A stretch of DNA of 10,711 nt from an uncultured Oscillospiraceae bacterium (lineage in GTDB: Bacteria; Bacillota; Clostridia; Oscillospirales; Oscillospiraceae), in NCBI GenBank assembly GCA_910588625.1, contig CAJUQN010000092.1, forward strand, positions 1-10,711, read 5' to 3'. The notes beneath the pieces are model-generated. The model was not told the origin of the DNA, did not search any database, and saw only the letters and a program-made list of their open reading frames with translations. Positions 6,212 to 10,711 of the stretch are shown here, piece after piece (position 1 is the first letter of the stretch; each line of letters opens with the position of its first letter). Both the position numbers and the translations under genes were made by a program.

Positions 6212-7228
6212 ATGACGAAGAACACCGTCATGAGCAACTATCACCTGCGGGACAAGACCATCTCCTTCAAGGCAAAGGGCCTGCTGTCCCTGATGCTCAG
6301 TCTCCCGGAAAATTGGGATTATACCCTGGCCGGCCTCGCCCGGATCAGCCTGGAGGGCAAGGACGCCATCCGGGCTGCCGTGGTGGAGCTGGAGAAAGCC
6401 GGGTATGTCCAGCGCCATCAGACCACCGACAAGGCCGGGAAATTCAGCAGCAACGAGTACATCATCCGGGAGTACCCTGCTTCTCACGAGCTGCCCCCGG
6501 AAGGGCCGTCTCCGGCCCAGCCGTTGCCGGAAAACCCGACAACGGATTTTCTGGCAACGGGTTCCACGCAGACGGAAAATCCCACGCAAATAAATAAAGA
6601 CCCAGTAAAAAAAGAGAAAAAAATAACTGACCCAGTAAGTACAGAATCTTTTCCTTTCCCTTCCGCCCTCGTCGTCGCAAGCTCCGCATCCCTCGCTTCG
6701 CCGCAAGCGGCAAAGCTCACTCGCTGCGCTGCTCCTCCTCTCCCCACGAAAACCGCTTCGCTGGGTTTTCGCGGGGACCCCAATGTACCCACGCCTGCGG
6801 CGGCAGAGCTGCCTGAAGCGAAGGGAAGGAAGGGTCGCAGGAGCAGCGGGATGAGTCAGGGCGAGATGGATGCCTATCGGGGACTGATCCGGGAGAACAT
6901 CGGCTACGATGATTTCGTGCGGGAGCGCCCCTATGACATGGGCCAGCTGGACGAGATGGTAGAGCTGATGGTGGAGGCGGTCTGCTCCAAAAAGAAAAAT
7001 ATCCGGGTGGCGGGGAATGACTTCCCCCAGGCAGTGGTGAAATCCCGGCTGCTGAAGCTGGACTCTGAACACATCCGTTTCGTGTTTGACTGCCTCCGGG
7101 AGAACACCACCCAGGTGCGGAATATGAAACAATACCTGCTGACGGTGCTTTACAACGCCCCGGCCACCATTGAGAACCACTACGCCGCCCAGGTCAACCA
7201 TGACCTCTATGGTGGAGAAGCGGCATAG
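6212..7228 (+). CDS. DUF6017-type winged-helix replication/regulatory protein
   Basis: Proteins of this layout are widespread on Clostridia ICEs and plasmids and are usually labelled helix-turn-helix or replication-initiator-like; the biochemical role is unproven. From the ATG at 6212 the product is 338 residues. Residues 1-85 form a winged helix (NTVMSNYHLRDKTISFKAKG, then YTLAGLARISLEGKDAIRAA). Residues 95-215 are a low-complexity linker, and the end carries the conserved block from MDAYRGLIREN to VLYNAPATIENHYAAQVNHDLYGG. Relatives I remember have some more residues before TVMSN, so the 5' end may have been lost when tag arrived. GGAGG (6192-6196) is 15 bases from this ATG, longer than ideal; a GTG at 6200 is too close. 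The linker DNA is full of palindromes and includes two A7 runs (6607-6613, 6617-6623). Confidence 0.8.
   Translation: MTKNTVMSNYHLRDKTISFKAKGLLSLMLSLPENWDYTLAGLARISLEGKDAIRAAVVELEKAGYVQRHQTTDKAGKFSSNEYIIREYPASHELPPEGPSPAQPLPENPTTDFLATGSTQTENPTQINKDPVKKEKKITDPVSTESFPFPSALVVASSASLASPQAAKLTRCAAPPLPTKTASLGFRGDPNVPTPAAAELPEAKGRKGRRSSGMSQGEMDAYRGLIRENIGYDDFVRERPYDMGQLDEMVELMVEAVCSKKKNIRVAGNDFPQAVVKSRLLKLDSEHIRFVFDCLRENTTQVRNMKQYLLTVLYNAPATIENHYAAQVNHDLYGGEAA
6695..6776. repeat. Two palindromic units inside the winged-helix gene linker
   Basis: Unit 1 pairs GCTTcGCCGC (6695-6704) with GCGGCaAAGC (6707-6716) around AA, with one c-a mismatch. Unit 2 pairs CCCC and CGAAAACC (6742-6745, 6747-6754) with GGTTTTCG and GGGG (6764-6771, 6773-6776), one mismatch, 9-base loop. 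They fall in a stretch that encodes an Ala/Ser/Pro-rich linker unlike the rest of the protein. They resemble REP-type palindromes that have entered a reading frame without breaking it. Confidence 0.55.
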
Positions 7229-7239
7229 AGATAAAACAA

Positions 7240-7260
7240 CGCCCTGCCACTGGCAAGGCG
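7240..7260 (-). terminator. Weak hairpin between convergent genes
   Basis: CGCC-C-TGCC (7240-7248) pairs with GGCA-A-GGCG (7252-7260), one mismatch, around a 3-base loop. Read on the minus strand it is followed by a T-rich run (TTGTTTTATCT), so it fits as the terminator of the Xre gene ending at 7267. On the plus strand the tail is weaker, but it may also end the DUF6017-type transcript. Confidence 0.5.
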
Positions 7261-7266
7261 CTGTTC

Positions 7267-7527
7267 TCATTTCGTTGGGGGCAGGGTGGCGTTCAGCAGA
7301 TCCCCCGCCCGGACGCCAAGAGCGTCCGCGATGTTGTATAGCACTTCGAGAGAAAAGGGCCGCACGATGTTGGGGGCCTCGATGGAACTCAGATGGGAGC
7401 GGCTGATCTTCGCCTTCTCCGCCAGCTTCTCCTGGGACATCCCCTGCATTTTTCGCAGGCTGGCGATCATCAGGCCAAGTTCGATGAACCTGTCCCGATT
7501 GCTGAATTCCACTTCCTTCTTGCTCAT
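7267..7527 (-). CDS. Xre-family helix-turn-helix regulator (86 aa)
   Basis: A small single-domain repressor of the Cro/CI type. I start it at the second ATG (7527, MSKKEVEFSNRDRF), 9 bases after AGGGGG on the minus strand; the first ATG at 7536 is adjacent to that ribosome site and so is unlikely. The helix-turn-helix lies at about residues 24-62 (MSQEKLAEKAKISRSHLSSI, then LEVLYNIADALGV), with the usual Q and S contact positions. There is no C-terminal oligomerisation domain. A perfect TATAAT (plus strand 7560-7565) lies upstream without a clear -35 box, and the palindrome at 7594-7606 is a candidate site for it. It probably controls element genes and itself. Confidence 0.85.
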   Translation of the reverse strand: MSKKEVEFSNRDRFIELGLMIASLRKMQGMSQEKLAEKAKISRSHLSSIEAPNIVRPFSLEVLYNIADALGVRAGDLLNATLPPTK

Positions 7528-7559
7528 CCACGGCATCCCCCTGTGATTAGGATGCCTTT

Positions 7560-7565
7560 ATTATA
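7560..7565 (-). promoter_or_regulatory. TATAAT -10 box for the 7527 regulator
   Basis: ATTATA on the plus strand reads TATAAT on the minus strand, 33 bases before the start at 7527. The hexamer 17 bases further (CGGATA) does not resemble TTGACA, so the promoter may need an activator. The palindrome at 7594-7606 is suitably placed upstream. Confidence 0.4.
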
Positions 7566-7593
7566 AAATTTTTGCGCTTCGTTATCCGCTCGT

Positions 7594-7606
7594 ATAGCTG
7601 AGCTAT
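7594..7606. promoter_or_regulatory. Perfect palindrome ATAGCTGAGCTAT, operator candidate
   Basis: A 13-base palindrome (6+1+6) abuts the -35 box of the plus-strand promoter at 7606-7634. It also lies upstream of the minus-strand TATAAT at 7560-7565. This is the expected geometry for a regulator site between divergent promoters. Confidence 0.45.
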
Positions 7607-7634
7607 TGACTAATATATTGAGCAAATATATAAT
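7606..7634 (+). promoter_or_regulatory. Near-consensus sigma-A promoter with no gene behind it
   Basis: TTGACT (7606-7611, 5 of 6 matches) and TATAAT (7629-7634, 6 of 6) are separated by exactly 17 bases. Transcription would start near 7641, rightward. No protein gene on the plus strand follows until 8148; instead a strong hairpin ends at 7761. Confidence 0.65.
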
Positions 7635-7640
7635 ATACAA

Positions 7641-7765
7641 GTCTTACATACACAGAGCTGAAAACGAAATCCTCGGTTTAGTGCCGGAGGATTAGGAACA
7701 GAATAGAGGCCGGAGCGGTAACTGCAAGATCCTCCCGTGCCGCTTGGCATGGGAGGATCTTTAAT
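7641..7765 (+). ncRNA. Candidate small RNA of about 125 nt
   Basis: The stretch lies between the promoter at 7606-7634 and the hairpin at 7726-7761. It has no ATG before 7749; a GTG at 7681 reads only four codons before TAG. It contains a hairpin AATCCTC (7668-7674) with GAGGATT (7687-7693), whose GGAGG is in the stem, and the terminal 16-bp hairpin, whose left arm carries CCTCCC. It would overlap the 3' end of the convergent regulator gene (stop at 7761-7763). I match no known RNA family. The call rests on promoter, terminator and lack of coding only. Confidence 0.4.
7726..7761. terminator. Strong 16-bp hairpin, shared bidirectional terminator
   Basis: AAGATCCTCCCGTGCC (7726-7741) pairs with GGCATGGGAGGATCTT (7746-7761), one G-U pair on each reading, around a GCTT loop. 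The plus-strand tail is TTTAATG. On the minus strand the hairpin begins in the stop codon of the regulator ending at 7761. The T-run is short on both sides. Confidence 0.65.
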
Positions 7766-8018
7766 GCTGATTCTCATCGGGATCGAGTCCACGAAAAAAT
7801 TCATCATATGGACAGCCGTAGATTTTTCTTAATTCTATTAAAACGCTGGCACGAATATTTAGCTCACCAGCCTCATATTTGGCGTAGGTAGTTCTCCCAA
7901 TATCACATCCCCGCCGTTGTAACTCCGCACATAGCTTTTCCTGCGATATATGACGGCCTTTGCGAAGCCTTCTTAAATTGTCGCCCATATTTCTATCACG
8001 CCTGATTTTCTGCTCCAT
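7761..8018 (-). CDS. Xre-family helix-turn-helix regulator (85 aa)
   Basis: A compact Cro/CI-like repressor. Possible starts are GTG 8030, ATG 8018 and ATG 7988; I choose 8018 (MEQKIRRDRNMGDNLRRLRK) because relatives commonly have a short basic lead before the helix-turn-helix, but no start has a strong ribosome site. The helix-turn-helix runs from about NLRRLRKGRHISQEKLCAEL through CDIGRTTYAKYEAGELNIRA, and the chain ends with YGCPYDEFFRGLDPDENQH. It is divergent from the 8148 operon. The AGTAT half-sites between them (8037-8108) are the natural place for this protein to bind and to repress both directions. Confidence 0.85.
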   Translation of the reverse strand: MEQKIRRDRNMGDNLRRLRKGRHISQEKLCAELQRRGCDIGRTTYAKYEAGELNIRASVLIELRKIYGCPYDEFFRGLDPDENQH

Positions 8019-8036
8019 ATGCCGCCCCACTATTTT

Positions 8037-8108
8037 TGACCAGTATTGGTTGCAAGTAGTGTTAGTATATGCTATACTGAGCGGCAGTATTGTCCGTGAT
8101 ACTGGTCA
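8037..8108. promoter_or_regulatory. Operator-like array of AGTAT half-sites
   Basis: TGACCAGTAT (8037-8046) and ATACTGGTCA (8099-8108) form a perfect 10-bp inverted repeat 52 bases apart. Between them lie the palindrome AGTATATGCTATACT (8064-8078) and another CAGTAT (8085-8090), which pairs with ATACTG (8099-8104). In all there are five AGTAT/ATACT half-sites in 72 bases, around the 8148 promoter and beside the Xre gene. Confidence 0.6.
8050..8078 (+). promoter_or_regulatory. Sigma-A promoter of the 8148 operon
   Basis: TTGCAA (8050-8055) and TATACT (8073-8078, 5 of 6 matches) are separated by 17 bases. The -10 box is the right half of the palindrome at 8064-8078, so a bound repressor would cover the polymerase site. 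Transcription would start near 8085, about 60 bases before the ATG at 8148. Confidence 0.6.
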
Positions 8109-8147
8109 GCTTGGGAAATATATCACGACAAGAAAGGGAAAATTTTT

Positions 8148-8555
8148 ATGATCTATGATGAAAGCACAAAAAAAGAACTGGATGCCATTCTCAAAGCCTT
8201 TGAGAATTATATTGATGGGCAGAACTACTTTGATATAGTCTACTCCAAAAAAATCGGCTATGTATGGATCGTGGCCGATGAACCCGGAGCGGCAGGCGCG
8301 GAGCAGCTTGACACGCCGGAGGCCATGCTGGACAATCTTTTCAATGACATTATCAACGATGTTGTTGCTCCCCGTTCAACCACCCATCTCAACGAAACGC
8401 GCACCATGACGGAGAGCGAGGAAGCGGAGTGCCGCCGCAGGATCACCGCCATTCTGGAAACGATTGAGGGCGGCGGGGCCGAGTACCTGGAATACCTGGA
8501 CGAGTACATCCAGGACTACCAGAAACGCTACGCTGGGGACGGTGGATCGTGTTAG
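8148..8555 (+). CDS. Acidic hypothetical protein (135 aa)
   Basis: The start ATG at 8148 follows AAAGGGA by about 10 bases. The product is acidic throughout (e.g. MTESEEAECRRR, EYLEYLDEYIQDYQKRY), with an N-terminal alpha/beta-looking part (residues 1-45, FDIVYSKKIGYVWIVADE) and a helical C-terminal part (about 88-130). There are no membrane segments or recognised motifs. The last 7 bases overlap the start of the SLOG gene, so the two proteins are translationally coupled and may act together. Expression is probably controlled by the divergent Xre protein through the 8037-8108 sites. The family is unknown to me. Confidence 0.8.
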   Translation: MIYDESTKKELDAILKAFENYIDGQNYFDIVYSKKIGYVWIVADEPGAAGAEQLDTPEAMLDNLFNDIINDVVAPRSTTHLNETRTMTESEEAECRRRITAILETIEGGGAEYLEYLDEYIQDYQKRYAGDGGSC

Positions 8556-9097
8556 AAAACTGCTGCGCGTTCACCGGCCATCGCCCGCGCAAATTCCCCT
8601 GGAAGTATGACGAAGCGGACAGCCGGTGTGTGGCGCTGAAAGCGGTATTGGCAGAGCAGATCGCCACCCTGGTGGGCGCTGGTTTTACGCAATTCCTGTC
8701 CGGCATGGCAGAAGCTACCGATACATGGTCGGCCCTCTCCGTCCTCGACCTGAGAGAGAAAAATCCCGCAATTAAGCTCCACTGTATCCTCCCCTGCAAG
8801 GAGCAGGCGGACAAGTGGTCAGCTTCATCGCGGGACCTCTATCATTCTATCCTGGATCGGGCAGATTCCATTGTCTACGTCAGCAGGACCTACTACAAGA
8901 ATTGTATGCTGGACCGCAACCGCTTTCTGGTAGACCACGCCGCCGCTCTGCTGGCCGTTTACAACGGAGAACGGCGCGGCGGGACGGCGGCGACTATGCG
9001 CTATGCGCAGAAGATGGGCCGGAAGATCATCGTGATCGACCCTCTTACCCGGCTGATCTCCCATGGTGATATTGTGCCGGAACCGGCACACTCCTGA
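8549..9097 (+). CDS. SLOG/DUF1273 (YpsA-like) family protein (182 aa)
   Basis: The SLOG superfamily has Rossmann-like folds that bind nucleotides or nucleotide-derived ligands; it includes DprA, LOG and YpsA/DUF1273. Here the N-terminus reads CCAFTGHRPRKF (GHRP at 10-13), the hallmark of the DUF1273 type. FLSGMAEATDTWSA follows at about 49-62, then ADSIVYVS, and a late loop GERRGGTAATMRYAQ before GRKIIVIDP. The start is GTG 8549, inside the previous gene. The length of 182 is normal. The family is assigned by motif, and the ligand and role are unknown. It is the last gene of the operon and is followed directly by a hairpin at 9097. Cell-division, signalling and phage-defence links have been proposed for SLOG proteins, so a role in element maintenance is possible. 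Confidence 0.85.
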   Translation: MLENCCAFTGHRPRKFPWKYDEADSRCVALKAVLAEQIATLVGAGFTQFLSGMAEATDTWSALSVLDLREKNPAIKLHCILPCKEQADKWSASSRDLYHSILDRADSIVYVSRTYYKNCMLDRNRFLVDHAAALLAVYNGERRGGTAATMRYAQKMGRKIIVIDPLTRLISHGDIVPEPAHS

Positions 9098-9118
9098 CGG
9101 GGCGCAACCGCGCCCCGT
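9097..9118 (+). terminator. Hairpin at the end of the SLOG gene
   Basis: ACGGGGCGC (9097-9105) pairs perfectly with GCGCCCCGT (9110-9118) around AACC, starting on the last base of the stop codon. The tail TCTTCC has only a short T-rich part. It probably ends the 8148-9097 transcript. Confidence 0.6.
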
Positions 9119-9256
9119 TCTTCCTGCGCGGATGTGCAGGAACGAGCGACGGTCAGGAGCGGAAAAGCCACGCCGTCAGGCGTGTTCGACTGGACGCTCT
9201 GCGGACAGTCCGGGGCATGGGGGAACCCCCATTGCTGGCCTACGCTATCGGGGATT
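9119..9256. other. Inverted-repeat-rich non-coding stretch at the element edge
   Basis: There is no supported gene here. Three perfect inverted repeats follow each other: TTCCTGC (9121-9127) with GCAGGAA (9136-9142), CACGCC (9169-9174) with GGCGTG (9179-9184), and ATGGGGG (9217-9223) with CCCCCAT (9226-9232). A compact CGGAC-A-GTCCG palindrome lies at about 9201-9211. Beyond it the HAD gene of chromosomal type ends at 9257. It may be a transfer-origin remnant, a structured RNA or simply an element-end region. Confidence 0.4.
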
Positions 9257-10078
9257 TTATTTTTCAACGCCCGCAGCGTATGACTTTGCAGCAGCAACAA
9301 TATCGCCAACGCCATTCAGAACAATGGTTGGCCGGTAAGCATACTCTTTCAAGGTTTCTGACGTAGAGCAACCGGAGAGTACCAGAACAGTGGACATACC
9401 GCTCTCCATACCGGAAATTACATCAGTATCCATTCGATCCCCCACCATAACAGCCTCACCAGAATGGCAATCCAGCAGCCGCAGGCCAGTCCGCATCATC
9501 AGCGGATTGGGTTTACCACAGAAATATGCCCGTGTTCCGGTTGCCATTTCGATAGGAGCGGTCAAAGCGCGGCAGGCCGGTGCAATACCATTTTCAATCG
9601 GGCCGGACACATCAGAGTTTGCCCCAATGAGTTTTGCCCCACCCATGACCAAATTTGTTGCCTTTGTCAATGTTTCCAAGGAGTAGGTGCGTCCTTCTCC
9701 AACAACCACATAGTCGGGGTTCACCTCATTCATGGTGATGCCCGCATCATAAAGTGCGTTGAGAAGTCCGGCTTCTCCGATTGCGAATACAGAGCAGCCG
9801 GGAGCCTGTTCCTTCAGAAATGCGGCAGTTGCCAGAGCACTCGTATAAAAATGATCTTCAGACACATCCAATCCCATACGGGCCAGCTTTTGGTGCAGTT
9901 CCTTTGGCGTGTATCCGCTATTATTGGTCAAAAACAAATACCTCTTATTTTTCTCCTGGAGCCACTGAATAAATTCCACAACACCCGGAAGGATTTTATT
10001 CCCGTGATAAATGACACCATCCATATCACAAATAAAACCCTTTTTCGCGTTGAAATCAAGCAAACATTTTTCCTCCAT
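9257..10078 (-). CDS. HAD-IIA family (NagD-like) sugar-phosphatase
   Basis: HAD-IIA enzymes dephosphorylate small phosphates such as nucleotides and sugar phosphates in the cytoplasm. With the ATG at 10078 the product is 273 residues, normal for the family. The nucleophile motif is D18-x-D20 (FICDMDGVIYHGN), Thr51 is in LFLTNNSG, Lys189 in CGKPNP, and the acidic motif GDRMDTD spans 213-219, so the active site is complete. An alternative start is TTG at 10063 (MLDFNAKKGF), 8 bases after a perfect GGAGG that lies inside the first codons of the longer form; the ATG at 10078 has only a distant ribosome site. The gene is lower in GC than the element genes and is divergent from the alkaline phosphatase. 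Confidence 0.9.
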   Translation of the reverse strand: MEEKCLLDFNAKKGFICDMDGVIYHGNKILPGVVEFIQWLQEKNKRYLFLTNNSGYTPKELHQKLARMGLDVSEDHFYTSALATAAFLKEQAPGCSVFAIGEAGLLNALYDAGITMNEVNPDYVVVGEGRTYSLETLTKATNLVMGGAKLIGANSDVSGPIENGIAPACRALTAPIEMATGTRAYFCGKPNPLMMRTGLRLLDCHSGEAVMVGDRMDTDVISGMESGMSTVLVLSGCSTSETLKEYAYRPTIVLNGVGDIVAAAKSYAAGVEK

Positions 10079-10125
10079 ATCATGACTGCCTTTCCTGTTT
10101 ATTTTTGTCTGCTGGTCAAAATCTG

Positions 10126-10154
10126 ATTATAAGATGTGTTTGTAAAGTCTACAA
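10126..10154 (-). promoter_or_regulatory. Promoter of the HAD gene
   Basis: On the minus strand TTGTAG (10154-10149) and a perfect TATAAT (10131-10126) are 17 bases apart, about 48 bases before the ATG at 10078. The -35 box lies within the inverted repeat at 10144-10160. Confidence 0.55.
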
Positions 10155-10164
10155 GACTTTTTTT
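10144..10164. promoter_or_regulatory. Inverted repeat over the HAD -35 box
   Basis: AAAGTCT (10144-10150), ACA, then AGACTTT (10154-10160) make a perfect 7-bp repeat that covers the -35 box. Read on the plus strand it is followed by four more T, so it could equally be a weak terminator; there is no upstream plus-strand gene for it to end, which favours an operator. Confidence 0.35.
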
Positions 10165-10239
10165 GTGAATTCCATGTAAAGGCTTCTTGCCTATATCAGA
10201 ATTTTACAAGGATTTTTCAAAACCATGGTAGCAAATATT

Positions 10240-10263
10240 ACATCCAGAGATTATTCTGGATGT
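10240..10263. promoter_or_regulatory. Perfect 9-bp inverted repeat before the alkaline phosphatase gene
   Basis: ACATCCAGA (10240-10248) and TCTGGATGT (10255-10263) flank a 6-base loop, 45 bases before the ATG at 10309. It lies where the promoter or the leader RNA should be, so it could be an operator or a leader hairpin. I could not place a confident -35/-10 pair here. Confidence 0.35.
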
Positions 10264-10308
10264 GTCCCAAGCGGACAAACACTACTCTTTAGGAGGAAAC
10301 AGGTAGAT

Positions 10309-10711
10309 ATGAGAAAAATCTTTGCTATCGCATTGGCTTTGGCGCTGACAGCCACTTTGCTCGCTGGCTGCTCTGCTACCGCCACAAAGGGAGACACAGG
10401 TCCTGTCCAGACAAATGCGGGCGCGATCAACACACTGGCAAGCCAGACCGTTCCTGACCAGGCCATCAAGGCGCCCAAGTATGTGTTCCTGTTCATCGGA
10501 GATGGCATGAGTTTCCCGCAGTTCCAGTCTGCGGCGGACTATCTTGGAGCCATGGCCGACAGCGACTATATGCAGGCTGTTCCCAGCTTGGACGACAATC
10601 AGGGCGCAGTGCTGGACGGCCCCAAGCCGCTGAACTTCATGGGCTTTGAAACGGTTGGTTCCGTTGTGACCTACGATTCCAACAGCTTCGCCCCCGACTC
10701 CGCTTCCACCG
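10309..10711 (+). CDS. Alkaline phosphatase lipoprotein (5' part, runs off the window)
   Basis: A secreted, membrane-anchored phosphatase that would release phosphate from organic monoesters outside the cell. The start ATG at 10309 follows AGGAGG (10291-10296) by 12 bases. Residues 1-21 are a lipoprotein signal (MRKIFAIALALALTATLLAGC) with Cys21 as the lipidated residue, then a linker. KYVFLFIGDGMS (57-68) carries the metal ligand Asp65 of the alkaline phosphatase superfamily, and FAPDSAST (127-134) contains the catalytic Ser131 in the DSA context. The window cuts the gene after 134 codons, so most of the metal site is unseen. It is not in the same direction as the HAD gene and probably has its own control. 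Confidence 0.9.
   Translation, partial: MRKIFAIALALALTATLLAGCSATATKGDTGPVQTNAGAINTLASQTVPDQAIKAPKYVFLFIGDGMSFPQFQSAADYLGAMADSDYMQAVPSLDDNQGAVLDGPKPLNFMGFETVGSVVTYDSNSFAPDSAST

Noticed and set aside
6599..6638. Direct repeat GACCCAGTAA (6599-6608 and 6629-6638) as an insertion footprint
   Set aside because: It lies in an A-rich linker coding for similar residues twice; no mobile gene lies between the copies, so a local duplication is enough.
5603..7531. 642-codon open frame on the minus strand joining the tag frame to the antisense of the DUF6017-type gene
   Set aside because: Only the last 190 codons look like protein (Tag). The upstream part is Arg/Gly-rich antisense of a real gene, and the tag ATG has its own good ribosome site.
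9217..9357. Short plus-strand frame starting MGEPPLLAYAIGDFIF
   Set aside because: The ATG is inside a hairpin, there is no ribosome site, and the frame runs into antisense of the HAD gene.
10141..10208. Pho-box-like TTTACA words near the phosphatase genes
   Set aside because: They occur at 10141, 10175 and 10203 on mixed strands and without the regular 11-base spacing of PhoP sites.
1..10711. CRISPR arrays, tRNA or rRNA genes, transposase or integrase genes
   Set aside because: I looked for regular spaced repeats, cloverleaf-type sequences and DDE or recombinase motifs on both strands and saw none.

Overview
The window reads as part of a decayed integrative and conjugative element (ICE) of a gut Clostridia bacterium, probably Oscillospiraceae-like, together with its junction to what looks like ordinary chromosome. 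The pointers are GC-rich genes with AGGAGG-type ribosome sites, a Tn1549-like set of conjugation proteins (VirD4 start, PrgI, VirB4), a DUF6017-type replication/regulatory protein, Xre-type repressors, and a chromosomal-style HAD phosphatase divergent from a lipoprotein alkaline phosphatase. The taxonomy is inference from protein style, not a search.

Region 1 (about 1-2480) is a rightward run of small accessory genes: a 145-aa protein, a 54-aa protein, a 168-aa protein with a C-terminal zinc-ribbon-like motif, a 206-aa beta-helix-like repeat protein, a 64-aa Cys-rich protein and an 87-aa protein. Two GC-rich hairpins (825-854 and 2491-2526) separate transcription blocks. Region 2 (2550-5592) is the mating-pore block: the first ~110 codons of a VirD4 coupling protein that stops abruptly, then PrgI, then a full-length VirB4 ATPase. 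The VirD4 ATPase body and the usual VirB6-like genes are absent between them, and the usual cell-wall hydrolase and topoisomerase genes do not follow VirB4. The element as seen here should not be able to transfer by itself.

Region 3 (5603-7228) holds an intact 3-methyladenine DNA glycosylase I (tag) on the minus strand, tail-to-tail with virB4 by 10 bases. It is head-to-head with a DUF6017-type winged-helix protein whose linker is encoded by a palindrome-rich stretch. Region 4 (7240-9250) is a control region: two minus-strand Xre regulators, an apparent promoter-terminator pair with no gene between (a small RNA candidate, about 7641-7765), an operator-like array with a good sigma-A promoter, and a two-gene operon ending in a SLOG/DUF1273 protein. 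A stretch rich in inverted repeats (9074-9232) closes the element-like part.

Region 5 (9257-10711) looks chromosomal: a NagD-like HAD-IIA phosphatase on the minus strand and, divergently, the first 134 codons of a secreted alkaline phosphatase lipoprotein. The window ends just after the catalytic Ser. Both enzymes are phosphatases, so this part may concern phosphate scavenging.
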